Below, in pieces: positions 34,976 to 42,649 of a stretch of 42,649 nt of DNA. The stretch comes from an uncultured Fidelibacterota bacterium (GTDB lineage: Bacteria > Fidelibacterota > Marinisomatia > Marinisomatales > TCS55). How positions within the stretch are numbered: position 1 is the first letter of the stretch; the number at the start of each line of letters is the position of its first letter. Below the pieces are notes generated by a model. That model saw only the letters and a program-made list of their open reading frames with translations. It was not told the DNA's origin and did no database searches. Location: NCBI GenBank assembly GCA_913049685.1, contig CAJWZD010000015.1, positions 1 to 42,649 on the forward strand, written 5' to 3'. Position numbers and translations under genes: made by a program.

Positions 34976-35401
34976 ATGACACTAAACTTATATAGCCTTG
35001 AGCAAATACATTTAATCGCAACTTCAATGATGGTTGCTATTATCTGGATAGTACAAATTCTTCACTACCCCACTTTTCTTTTCATAGATAGAAAACAATA
35101 TACTGATTTTCAGCAATTTCATATGAAAAAGATATCATATATAATCATACCAATAATGGCAGTCGAACTTTTTTCTGGTTTGGGGATTTTATTCATAATT
35201 CAAAAAGATCAGATTTCTTTTTACGTTTCTTTGGCTTTATTAATATCAATATGGATGATTACGGGGGTTTTTTTCACAAAATATCATTCTGATTTATCAA
35301 AAAAATATAACCAAGAAACGATTTTACAGCTGATACAATTTAATTGGATAAGAACATTGTTGTGGACAATTAGGTTTGTTTTATTATTAAAACAATTTTA
35401 G
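34976..35401 (+). CDS. Small four-helix membrane protein of uncharacterised family
   Basis: The 141-residue protein has four hydrophobic segments (about 10-32, 52-73, 77-95 and 116-138). A recognisable but unannotated family pattern is present: WIVQILHYPTF after helix 1, then QQFHMKKISYIIIPIMAVE. The HYP and FH residues are the likely conserved functional positions. I know relatives of this layout in other bacteria as hypothetical proteins, but cannot name a function. It is divergent from the FAD oxidoreductase, and the shared 50-bp AT-rich gap suggests coordinated promoters. Confidence 0.75.
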   Translation: MTLNLYSLEQIHLIATSMMVAIIWIVQILHYPTFLFIDRKQYTDFQQFHMKKISYIIIPIMAVELFSGLGILFIIQKDQISFYVSLALLISIWMITGVFFTKYHSDLSKKYNQETILQLIQFNWIRTLLWTIRFVLLLKQF

Positions 35402-35455
35402 TACAGTCATGAAAAAAGCTTTCATAAATTAACTAACATTTTTTTGCAAATAATA

Positions 35456-36037
35456 ATGAATAGCTTCAAAATCCAAATTTATGCATTTATTCTTTTTTGT
35501 GGGATTGTCATGGTGTTTATGATTGATAGTTCTCAAGAAAGGCCATCCGCTAACTCTCAAATAACAGATGCGGAAAAGCTGTTTGCCTCAAATCCATCTA
35601 CACCAACAGATCCATTAGATAGTGTGCCTTCAAATTGGCTAAGGGTTGAACCAAAATCTTCAATGCGTCTTGCAGAATATAAAGTAGAAACTTCTAGCGG
35701 ATTTTATAATGTAATCGTTTTCAAAAATATTGGTGGAAATGAAGATCAAAATATTAATCGCTGGTTTGGCCAATTCAGTGGCGATAAGATACCTGAGCTA
35801 GAAGAACGCTCAGAAAGTATGGATATTCGGGGTAGCCAACTTACTTTCGTTCAAACCTCAGGTTCATTTAATGGTGGAATGGGTCAGAGCGAGCCAACAG
35901 ATTTTGCTGGACTCATGGGTTTTATTATTAACTCAAATAACGATGTTTATTATTTTAAAGCTGTTGCTGATGCAAAGATCATTTTGGAGGGAAAAAGAGA
36001 CTTTGTGCAAACAGTTTTGAGCATGCCTCTTTTTTAA
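35456..36037 (+). CDS. Exported protein of unknown function
   Basis: From ATG 35456 the protein is 193 residues; an in-frame TTG four codons earlier is possible but less likely. It has one N-terminal hydrophobic segment (about 8-24, a signal peptide or anchor) without a lipobox, then a soluble domain. A recognisable stretch is RLAEYKVETSSGFYNVIVF followed by GGNEDQNINRWFGQFSG and a C-terminal FAGLMGFIINSNNDVYYFKA. I recall similar sequences in Planctomycetes and Verrucomicrobia proteins of unknown function. It lies 12 bp upstream of ribD on the same strand and may be the first gene of that transcript. Confidence 0.7.
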   Translation: MNSFKIQIYAFILFCGIVMVFMIDSSQERPSANSQITDAEKLFASNPSTPTDPLDSVPSNWLRVEPKSSMRLAEYKVETSSGFYNVIVFKNIGGNEDQNINRWFGQFSGDKIPELEERSESMDIRGSQLTFVQTSGSFNGGMGQSEPTDFAGLMGFIINSNNDVYYFKAVADAKIILEGKRDFVQTVLSMPLF

Positions 36038-36049
36038 TTTAATCCTGCA

Positions 36050-37063
36050 ATGCATCAAGATAAATTTTACATGAAAACAGCTATTGATGAAGCAAAAAAA
36101 GCTACAGATATGGTATACCCAAATCCTAAAGTTGGTTGTGTTATTGTTCAAAACGAAAAAATTATATCAAGAGGATATCATAAAAAATATGGTGCTCCTC
36201 ATGCTGAAGCTGAAGCGATAAATAATTGCGATATTGAATTAAAAAATGCAACTATGTATGTTACTTTAGAGCCCTGTAATCATGATGGCAAAACTCCGCC
36301 ATGCACTAAACTGATAGATCCAAATAAATTTAAAAGAATAGTTATTGCAAGTAGAGACCCAAATCCCATTATAGACAATGGACTTCAAAAGTTAATTGAT
36401 AAGGGTTTAGAAGTGGAATTTAATATTTGTGAGGAAGAGGCTAAGTTTATCAATAGAAGATTTTTTACGTTTCATGAAAAGAAAAGGCCTTTTGTAATTT
36501 TAAAATATGCAGCAACCTTGGATGGCTTTATTTCAGAGAATAATGGTCATTCAAAATGGATTACTTCAAAAAAATCTAGATTTTCTGTTCACGAGCTAAG
36601 ATCTACTTGTGATGCAATTTTGGTTGGAAGAAGAACTATTCAATCTGATAACCCATCCTTAACATCTCATGGTGTAGGGACTGATCCAAAAATAGTAATC
36701 TTAGATCCTTCAAGCAAAGTAAACGAAGAATATAAAGCTATAAATAAAAACACCATTCACTTGACCAATGAACTTGTAGAAGATAAGCCAGTAGACAATA
36801 TCCAAAGCATTCTTAACACCCTTTATTCTTTAAATATTCAATCTGTTATGGTTGAGGGAGGTGCCATAACTCTAACATCTTTTATTGATTCAGGCCTATT
36901 TGATGAAATCCATACGTACTACGCTCCAAAGTTAATTGGAGATGGAATATCTATTTATAATTCTAAGAAAAAAATTAGCGATTCCTTAAATTTGCAGATC
37001 TTAAAAAAAGAAATATTTGATAATGATATTAAGATTACCTATTATAACAAAAGAGCGAAATAA
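36050..37063 (+). CDS. ribD: Bifunctional riboflavin biosynthesis deaminase/reductase RibD
   Basis: The 337-residue enzyme catalyses the second and third steps of riboflavin synthesis. The N-terminal deaminase has zinc ligands and catalytic Glu in HAEAEAI (His51, Glu53) and Cys76/Cys85 in PCNHDGKTPPC. The C-terminal reductase starts near KYAATLDGFIS and includes VMVEGGAITL. It is slightly shorter than the usual 360-370 residues but both domains look complete. Its stop overlaps the ribE ATG by one base (TAATG). Confidence 0.97.
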   Translation: MHQDKFYMKTAIDEAKKATDMVYPNPKVGCVIVQNEKIISRGYHKKYGAPHAEAEAINNCDIELKNATMYVTLEPCNHDGKTPPCTKLIDPNKFKRIVIASRDPNPIIDNGLQKLIDKGLEVEFNICEEEAKFINRRFFTFHEKKRPFVILKYAATLDGFISENNGHSKWITSKKSRFSVHELRSTCDAILVGRRTIQSDNPSLTSHGVGTDPKIVILDPSSKVNEEYKAINKNTIHLTNELVEDKPVDNIQSILNTLYSLNIQSVMVEGGAITLTSFIDSGLFDEIHTYYAPKLIGDGISIYNSKKKISDSLNLQILKKEIFDNDIKITYYNKRAK

Positions 37064-37653
37064 TGTTCACTGGCATTGTTGAAGAAATAGGCGTTGTTCA
37101 TAGAATAGATGGCAATCAAGATGGAATTGAAATAAGCATACAGGCTAAAAAAATATTAGATGATCTTAAAGTTGATGACAGCGTTTCTTGTTCTGGTATT
37201 TGCTTAACTGTTACTGATGTGAATAAAAATTTGTTTACAGTGCAACTTGTAAAGGAAACACTAAGCAGAACGACAGCAAAGCATTGGAAAAATAATTCCA
37301 TAATTAATTTGGAAAGAGCGCTTTTGCCTTCAACTAGAATGGGTGGACATTTTGTCCAGGGACATATTGATTGCACTTTGGAAATTGAGAATATTAAGAA
37401 AATAGATAAATCGGCTATCTTTTCGTTCAACCTGCCAAGCTCGTATCAAAAGTATATTGTGGAAAAGGGCTCGATATGTTTAGATGGAATAAGTTTAACA
37501 GTAGCATCTGTTGCTGATAATGAGTTTACTGTTGCAGTTATACCGCATACGATTGAACTTACCAATTGGAATAATAGTAAAGCCGGTGATCTTGTAAATC
37601 TTGAAGTAGATATAATGTCAAAATATGTTGAAAGTTTAATGAGTAACAAATGA
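37063..37653 (+). CDS. ribE: Riboflavin synthase alpha subunit
   Basis: The 196-residue trimeric enzyme dismutates two lumazines to riboflavin. The twofold lumazine-binding repeat is visible: MFTGIVEEIGVVHRI at the start, GGHFVQGHIDCTLEI opening the second barrel, and GSICLDGISLTVASV in the second repeat, matching SCSGICLTVTDV in the first. Length is about 20 residues less than the E. coli enzyme, within range. The last codons overlap the ribBA start (ATGA). Confidence 0.97.
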   Translation: MFTGIVEEIGVVHRIDGNQDGIEISIQAKKILDDLKVDDSVSCSGICLTVTDVNKNLFTVQLVKETLSRTTAKHWKNNSIINLERALLPSTRMGGHFVQGHIDCTLEIENIKKIDKSAIFSFNLPSSYQKYIVEKGSICLDGISLTVASVADNEFTVAVIPHTIELTNWNNSKAGDLVNLEVDIMSKYVESLMSNK

Positions 37654-38849
37654 AGTTTGATTCAATAGATTCAGCGGTTGAAGATATTCGAAACGGCAAG
37701 TGTATTATTGTAGTTGATAATGAAGACAGGGAGAACGAAGGAGATCTTGTTGCTGCCTCAGAACTATGTACACCTGACCTAATTAACTTTATGGCGACAG
37801 AAGGACGGGGTTTAATTTGTGTTTCTATAAAAAATGAAAGAGCGAAAGAATTAAGCCTTGAACCTATGGAGAGAAAAAACTCAAGCCTCCATGAAACAAA
37901 CTTTACGATTAGTGTTGATGCAAATAAAAACACAACTACAGGTATATCAGCTTTTGATCGCTCTGAAACCGTGAGAGCTTTGATCGATAAATCTACACGA
38001 TCAACTGATCTAGCGCGCCCTGGTCACATTTTTCCAATTGTTGGAAAAGAGGGGGGTGTGTTGAGAAGAGCTGGACATACTGAAGCCAGTATTGATTTAT
38101 CAGCCCTAGCTGGATTAAAACCGAGTGGTGTTATATGTGAAATAATGGCAGATGATGGGACTATGGCGCGAGGGAAAATGCTTTATAATTTTGCTAAAAA
38201 ACATTCTTTGAAAATAATCTCGATCGAAGATTTAATTCGATATCGAAGAAAAAATGAAAAGCTTGTTAAAAAAATTGAAGCTATTCGACTTCCAACGGAA
38301 TATGGAGATTTTACCCTCCACTTATACGAAGATAAATTTGATAATTCTACTCATCTTGCATTAACAATGGGAAGCTATACAAAGCAAGATTCTGTACTGG
38401 TGAGAGTTCACTCAGAATGTTTAACTGGCGATGTATTTCAATCTCAAAGGTGTGATTGTGGTGAGCAGCTTGAAATGGCTATGCATCAAATCAGCGAAAA
38501 CAAATCAGGAATTATTGTTTATCTAAGACAGGAAGGTCGTGGTATCGGTCTTAAACACAAGATAAAAGCTTACAAGCTGCAAGAGAAAGGAATGGACACA
38601 GTTGAGGCAAATAATAAATTAGGATTTTCTGCTGATCTAAGAGATTATGGAGTTGGTGCTCAGATTTTAAAAGATCTTGATGCAACTAAACTAACAATAA
38701 TGACGAATAATCCAAAAAAGCTAATTGGTCTTGAAGGACATGGGCTAACCATTGTTGATAGAATACCAATTAAAATACCTCCAAAGAAAAAAAATAAAAA
38801 ATATTTAGAAACTAAAAAAAATAAACTTGGACATATTTTAGATTTATGA
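37650..38849 (+). CDS. ribBA: Bifunctional 3,4-DHBP synthase / GTP cyclohydrolase II
   Basis: The 399-residue protein fuses the two enzymes that feed the riboflavin pathway. The N-terminal DHBP synthase (about 1-200) has the acidic DNEDRENEGDLV loop and the HIFPIVGKEGGVLRRAGHTE active-site segment. The C-terminal GTP cyclohydrolase II (about 205-399) has the zinc cysteines in HSECLTGDVFQSQRCDCGE and the QEGRGIGLKHKIKAY segment. Both sites keep their key residues, so it is probably truly bifunctional. The C-terminus is Lys-rich (PPKKKNKKYLETKKNK). It overlaps ribH by 4 bp. Confidence 0.97.
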   Translation: MKFDSIDSAVEDIRNGKCIIVVDNEDRENEGDLVAASELCTPDLINFMATEGRGLICVSIKNERAKELSLEPMERKNSSLHETNFTISVDANKNTTTGISAFDRSETVRALIDKSTRSTDLARPGHIFPIVGKEGGVLRRAGHTEASIDLSALAGLKPSGVICEIMADDGTMARGKMLYNFAKKHSLKIISIEDLIRYRRKNEKLVKKIEAIRLPTEYGDFTLHLYEDKFDNSTHLALTMGSYTKQDSVLVRVHSECLTGDVFQSQRCDCGEQLEMAMHQISENKSGIIVYLRQEGRGIGLKHKIKAYKLQEKGMDTVEANNKLGFSADLRDYGVGAQILKDLDATKLTIMTNNPKKLIGLEGHGLTIVDRIPIKIPPKKKNKKYLETKKNKLGHILDL

Positions 38850-39268
38850 TCAGGATAATCAAAAGTAACTTTAATCAAAAAGTAGTAGATGGACTGCTAG
38901 ATGGATGTCTGTTTGCATTGAAAGAGAAAAATATAAAAGATGAAAACATAAATATTTCTGAAGTACCAGGTGCATTTGAAATACCCTTCACAATTAAAAA
39001 TATTTTATCAAACGACAGCATTTCAACTCAAGCTATTATTACATTAGGGTGTGTTATCAAGGGTGAAACAGATCATTATAATTTTATTTCGCAAGCCGTG
39101 ACAAATAGTATTATGGATTTAACCTTGACATCAAATATTCCTATCCTTTTTGGTGTTTTAACATGTCAAAGCGCTCAGCTTGCATATGATAGATCGGGCG
39201 TTGATATGAAAAAGAATAAAGGCTACGAAGTAGGTCAAGCTGCAATAACAATGGCTAAATTAATTTAA
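38846..39268 (+). CDS. ribH: 6,7-dimethyl-8-ribityllumazine synthase
   Basis: The 140-residue protein forms the pentameric or icosahedral lumazine synthase. It shows SNFNQKVVDGLLDG near the N-terminus, the substrate segment EVPGAFEIPF, the catalytic His region TLGCVIKGETDHYNFIS and the C-terminal NKGYEVGQAAITM. It is a little shorter than the usual 150-160 residues at the N-terminus. It overlaps ribBA (ATGA) and is 11 bp before the ferritin-like gene. Confidence 0.96.
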   Translation: MIRIIKSNFNQKVVDGLLDGCLFALKEKNIKDENINISEVPGAFEIPFTIKNILSNDSISTQAIITLGCVIKGETDHYNFISQAVTNSIMDLTLTSNIPILFGVLTCQSAQLAYDRSGVDMKKNKGYEVGQAAITMAKLI

Positions 39269-39279
39269 TGGAGTAAAAA

Positions 39280-39702
39280 ATGAATAAAGAAAAAATAATT
39301 GGAAAATTAACTGAAATTTTTGATCTTGAGCTTTCCGGAGTAATTAGGTATACGCATTATTCTCTAATGATTTTTGGTCACAATCGGCTCCCCTTGGTAG
39401 ATTTTTTTAAAGCACAAGCTGTGGAATCTCTCGATCATGCCAATTTAGCTGGCGAGCACATCACTGGACTTGGAGGCCACCCTCCGTTAAATCTGAATAC
39501 TATAAAAGAAACGTTCAAGCACGATACCAGAGAAATTCTCGCTGAAAGTCTAGAGCATGAAAAATTGGCAATTAAAAACTATTACGATCTTTTGAGGTTG
39601 ATAGGAGACAGTTCAGTTTACCTTGAAGAATACGCTAGGAGTATGATCGGTCAAGAAGAATTACATGCTCTCGAAGTAGAAAAAATGCTAAAACAGAATT
39701 GA
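39280..39702 (+). CDS. Ferritin-like diiron protein (bacterioferritin-related)
   Basis: The 140-residue protein is one four-helix ferritin-like bundle. Probable diiron ligands are Glu17 (DLELSGVIRY), Glu49 and His53 (AVESLDHAN), Glu92 (SLEHEKL), Glu126/127 and His129 (GQEELHALE). The spacing between Glu49 and His53 is four, not three as in E. coli Bfr, and the Bfr heme Met is replaced by Leu, so heme binding is unlikely. It probably stores or oxidises iron. The gene is 11 bp after ribH with GGAG before the ATG, so it belongs to the riboflavin operon; it converges with the M20 peptidase gene 3 bp away. Ferritin next to flavin genes could link flavin-reduced iron release or oxidative stress, which is inference. 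Confidence 0.85.
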   Translation: MNKEKIIGKLTEIFDLELSGVIRYTHYSLMIFGHNRLPLVDFFKAQAVESLDHANLAGEHITGLGGHPPLNLNTIKETFKHDTREILAESLEHEKLAIKNYYDLLRLIGDSSVYLEEYARSMIGQEELHALEVEKMLKQN

Positions 39703-39704
39703 TC

Positions 39705-40838
39705 TTAGTAGCTAAGTATTAAATCCTTTAGAGAATTGTAGCAATATATCATACTGGATTTACTAACCCATTCATCAACGGCATGAGCTCCATGCCCAGA
39801 GGGGCCAAATAAAATAGATGGTATGTCTGCTTTAGCAGCCAAGGCAGAATCAGCCCAATATGACATTCCTTTGTATGATTTATCTTTAACGATATTACTA
39901 AATCGCTTTATATGCTCATCTTCGCGAGTTTGATTCGGGGGTCGATTGAAAAGTTGGGTCACGCTTACCTCGTGATTGCCTGGAGCATCAGAAACTGCGG
40001 CAACCACTTGCTCAACTTCTTGTTGAATCTTTTTAGGGTTTTCACTTGGAAGCGTTCTTCGCTCCCAAGTTAGGATTGCATCAGCTGCTATTACACTATA
40101 AGCTGATCCACCTTGAATTATTCCTGGATGAAGCGTAGCATGTCCTAAAAGAGGATGGGCTTCTTCAGTTGATAAGCGGGTATTTATCTCATCCAATTTT
40201 GATAGCGCATACTGCAAAGGGAAAATAGCATTTACCCCTTCTTCTGGCCTACTTCCATGCGCTGCAACTCCACTTATTTTTAACTGATACCAGGCATATC
40301 CTTTATGACAAATTCCAATTTGGTCTTCAGTTGGTTCCATAAAAATTCCTAGAAAAGGTCTTGTTGGTAAGGTTGGCAAAAAATGGCTAACTAAATGATC
40401 CATACCTATACTCTTATCTTCCTCGTCACAAACAAAAGTAAAAACTAATGAGATTGGATTTTCATTTACTGCAAAAAAGTCAGCTAAACACATTTGAATA
40501 GCACAACCCGCCAACATATCATAGGCTCCCCTGCCATATAAACGGTCTCCGTCCTGCCTTAAAATAAAAGGGGAATCCATATCCTCAATCCCGACAGTAT
40601 CAATATGTCCGTTCATCAAAAGCACCATGCTTGATTTTTTTCCAGCAATAAAAGAGGTTGTATTACAGCGATCCTTTGCTACTTCGAAAATGTGTGAATC
40701 GAAACCAAGCTTTTTAAAATGAGAGTGGATATATTCGGCAATCTCTTTTTCTCCCTGCCCTTGATCCGAAAGGTTCGGGTTTACAGAATTAATAGCTACT
40801 AATTCAGATAAGTATTCAATTAGTTTTGATTCAACCAT
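39705..40838 (-). CDS. M20 family metallopeptidase/deacylase (ArgE/DapE-like)
   Basis: The 377-residue zinc enzyme has the M20 landmarks: His78 and Asp80 in MNGHIDTVG, the bridging Asp107 in GRGAYDMLAG, catalytic Glu139 and metal Glu140 in CDEEDKSIG, metal Glu168 in FMEPTEDQIG, the dimer-interface His194 in AAHGSRPEEGVN and the final His in SGHGAHAVDEW. Acetylornithine deacetylase, succinyl-diaminopimelate desuccinylase and aminoacylase relatives share this set. DMLAG replaces the usual DMKGG. No signal peptide is seen. No Arg or Dap gene is nearby, so the substrate cannot be assigned; the neighbours are the third LVIVD paralogue and the ferritin-like gene. Confidence 0.9.
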   Translation of the reverse strand: MVESKLIEYLSELVAINSVNPNLSDQGQGEKEIAEYIHSHFKKLGFDSHIFEVAKDRCNTTSFIAGKKSSMVLLMNGHIDTVGIEDMDSPFILRQDGDRLYGRGAYDMLAGCAIQMCLADFFAVNENPISLVFTFVCDEEDKSIGMDHLVSHFLPTLPTRPFLGIFMEPTEDQIGICHKGYAWYQLKISGVAAHGSRPEEGVNAIFPLQYALSKLDEINTRLSTEEAHPLLGHATLHPGIIQGGSAYSVIAADAILTWERRTLPSENPKKIQQEVEQVVAAVSDAPGNHEVSVTQLFNRPPNQTREDEHIKRFSNIVKDKSYKGMSYWADSALAAKADIPSILFGPSGHGAHAVDEWVSKSSMIYCYNSLKDLILSY

Positions 40839-40879
40839 GTTATATTAAAAATTAATTATACCAAGCTGTTTTAAATTCC

Positions 40880-42649
40880 TTAATCATCAATTTTAATACA
40901 ATAAAGTCCGCTATTCATATCTGAAACAAAAATATAATCCTTATAAGGTTGCGCACCCCATACCATAGGAGCATTCGGAATAATTCCATCTCTGTGTTGA
41001 GGTAGAAAATGACCTATTTCTCTTCCCTGTTTATAAAGATCTCCTAGTAATTCACCTGATATATCAAGAATTCTTATACCTCCTTGGTAGAACCCAGCTA
41101 ATAATATATCACCATATACCCACTGATTATGGCTTCCAGCTTCGGGTACAATATACGCCGCATCTTCAACAGGGTTTTCGGGATCGCTAAAATTTATAAA
41201 GTGGAATCCGCCGCGGGGTTGAGAGGGTTTGTTGTTGATAAGGTTTTCCAATCCATTTGGGAATACTTCATCTCCCATAACAATATAAAAATTCCCTGTT
41301 GATTGACTTGAAAAAGGGAATGCCGAATGATTTCTTCCCTTAAAATCTGGAAAAGAAGCGAGCTGAACTGGGTTTGATGGGCTTCCATTACCCGCTTTTA
41401 AAAGCAAAGGATTAAAACCAATATCAGAGCTTTCTTTCTCATTTGAAGTGCTTCCTCCAATATCAACAGCTACAATACCATCTCTCCAGTTTGACGAATA
41501 AGCTATTCCATTTTCAATCCAAACATCATGAATAGCATGTCCAGCAGTATTCAGCTCAAAGACGCCAACTCTAAAGGGGTTTTTGGGATCTTCAATATTT
41601 ATAACATCATATTTTCGACCATTATTTACGGCATAAACATGATTCTTATAAATGAATGTATTGTGCACACCGCCAGTCATATCATCGTTAAACGTTGAAA
41701 GGATCTTTACATTGAATGGATCGGAAACATCAAGTATGACAAAGCCATTTTTTCTATTAGAAGCTCCTTCCCGAGTTATAACACCTGTTCGTCCGTCCTC
41801 GGAAACTTTCACATCATTCACATTTCGCGCATCTACTTTTACGGTATCTATGATCACCATGTTTTTAGGATCAGTAACGTCCCAAAAATAAGCTTCACCA
41901 TCACCAAAAATACTTCCTGTAGCCGCAAAGTCTTTTCCACTGTGCTTGCCTACTCCCGGCCACACCCATAAATCTCCAGATTTCACATTTGATATAAGAC
42001 CATGACCAACCAAACGAACTTCTTTCTTTACATTTCTGGAAACAACATTAACTTTTTTTTGAGATGAATAACTGCCTGATGATACAACTAAAGTATAAAG
42101 TCCTGGAGTTTCAGCAACGAATCTTCCGTCCTCTGAAATGTATGCGGAGGCTGGAAGTCCATACTCACCATATTCTGCTTTTCCAAAATATGCATAATCT
42201 AAAGGAGCATCTTTGACCAAGCTGCCATTGCCCGCTAAAGCCTCAGCGTTAATATGGAGCACATCTCCAGTACGAATTTCATTTTGCTGATAACCTATCG
42301 AAATCCGTCTAACAGGATTGCTTACAATCTTAATTTTAAATGTTTCTGAGATCTTTTCAGCCTTAACAGAAACCTTTACTGTTCCTGTTTTCTTAGCCTC
42401 GAAAGTATTAAAGGCGTCAACTCTTCCTTTTTTGTCATCCGATGAGGATATTGATAATTCAACATCGTCTCTTTCATTATTTGATGCGTCAATTATTTTA
42501 AATTTTAACGGTACGAAAGTACCTGCATAAACTCTAGAAGGAATTGCAGATATATCAATCTTCTTTACTGCGGGCTTGGGTACCACTACAATCATTTCGC
42601 CAGTAGTACCATTTGTACCACGAACTTTTAATTTCAATGTTCCGGATCT
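40880..42649 (-). CDS. Exported Ig-like and LVIVD-repeat beta-propeller protein, paralogue 3 (5' end outside window)
   Basis: The frame is open to the right edge, so the N-terminus and signal peptide are outside; the visible part is about 590 residues. It begins inside the first Ig-like domain (SGTLKLKVRG aligns with SGNLKLRTRS of paralogue 2), passes through two further Ig-like domains (ending GRFVAETPGLYTLVVSSGSY) and then the propeller with FVILDVSDPFNVKI, YDVINIEDPKNPFRV and GGIRILDISGELLGD. The ending DYIFVSDMNSGLYCIKIDD is like paralogue 2. Middle-blade residues HAIHDVWIENGIAYSSNW are almost the same in all three copies. It is 41 bp downstream of nothing else visible and lies upstream of the M20 peptidase gene on the same strand. 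Confidence 0.86.
   Translation of the reverse strand, partial: RSGTLKLKVRGTNGTTGEMIVVVPKPAVKKIDISAIPSRVYAGTFVPLKFKIIDASNNERDDVELSISSSDDKKGRVDAFNTFEAKKTGTVKVSVKAEKISETFKIKIVSNPVRRISIGYQQNEIRTGDVLHINAEALAGNGSLVKDAPLDYAYFGKAEYGEYGLPASAYISEDGRFVAETPGLYTLVVSSGSYSSQKKVNVVSRNVKKEVRLVGHGLISNVKSGDLWVWPGVGKHSGKDFAATGSIFGDGEAYFWDVTDPKNMVIIDTVKVDARNVNDVKVSEDGRTGVITREGASNRKNGFVILDVSDPFNVKILSTFNDDMTGGVHNTFIYKNHVYAVNNGRKYDVINIEDPKNPFRVGVFELNTAGHAIHDVWIENGIAYSSNWRDGIVAVDIGGSTSNEKESSDIGFNPLLLKAGNGSPSNPVQLASFPDFKGRNHSAFPFSSQSTGNFYIVMGDEVFPNGLENLINNKPSQPRGGFHFINFSDPENPVEDAAYIVPEAGSHNQWVYGDILLAGFYQGGIRILDISGELLGDLYKQGREIGHFLPQHRDGIIPNAPMVWGAQPYKDYIFVSDMNSGLYCIKIDD

Noticed and set aside
35402-36049. FMN riboswitch upstream of the riboflavin operon
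   Set aside because: The gap before ribD is 12 bp and the gap before the preceding gene is about 54 bp, both too short; no RFN-element sequence is visible.

Overview
The window is gene-dense (no gene-free stretch longer than about 150 bases) and AT-rich. It looks like a chromosomal segment of a marine FCB-group bacterium, most like Candidatus Marinimicrobia (SAR406). The supports are a C-terminal FlgD-like sorting domain with the YPNPFNP motif, a PorV/PorQ-like outer-membrane barrel protein, signal peptides ending in GQ or AQ, a K+-dependent-type membrane pyrophosphatase, and very tight gene packing with many genes lacking a clear Shine-Dalgarno. The phylum call is inference from style, not from a marker-gene tree. 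No phage, IS, CRISPR or integron structure was seen.

Layout. (1) 1-1857, plus strand: the 3' part of a large secreted multidomain adhesin-like protein with higher GC than its neighbours. (2) 1867-20635, minus strand: an almost unbroken housekeeping block. Reading in the direction of transcription it is uvrA, a divergent transketolase, ruvB, queA, ispD, ispF, ispE, tRNA-Gln, prs, rplY, pth, hppA, rpsF, rpsR, rplI, priA, a PorQ-like barrel gene and an Lrp/AsnC regulator. Most junctions are overlaps or gaps under 30 bp. (3) 20782-21813, plus: yqgE/algH and a TPR lipoprotein. (4) A divergent fatty-acid pair: a FabL/FabI-like enoyl reductase (minus, start at 22597) and fabA (plus), with fabA followed by ychF and a four-helix membrane protein of unknown function. 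(5) 24881-34925, minus: a probable long operon for the cell envelope. It encodes an FAD oxidoreductase, a lipoprotein amidase, a lipoprotein alpha/beta hydrolase fused to rhodanese, an orphan PD-(D/E)XK nuclease, two paralogous Ig + LVIVD beta-propeller exported proteins, and a YncE-like propeller with a Met/His-rich insert. (6) 34976-39702, plus: two small unknown exported or membrane proteins, then a complete riboflavin operon ribD-ribE-ribBA-ribH followed by a ferritin-like gene. (7) 39705-42649, minus: an M20 peptidase and a third Ig + LVIVD paralogue that runs off the right edge.

How they work together. The left block covers translation (S6, S18, L9, L25, Pth, tRNA-Gln, QueA), DNA repair and restart (UvrA, RuvB, PriA), isoprenoid precursors (IspD/F/E), PRPP and pentose-phosphate supply, and pyrophosphate-driven ion pumping. 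The right half holds flavin synthesis next to an iron-handling ferritin. The most interesting accessory content is the family of three Ig-LVIVD propeller proteins with the Met/His-rich YncE propeller, which together look like an uncharacterised periplasmic or surface module. One of the three paralogues carries a GC-rich internal segment that suggests a mosaic origin. GC values quoted are hand counts over the stated positions.
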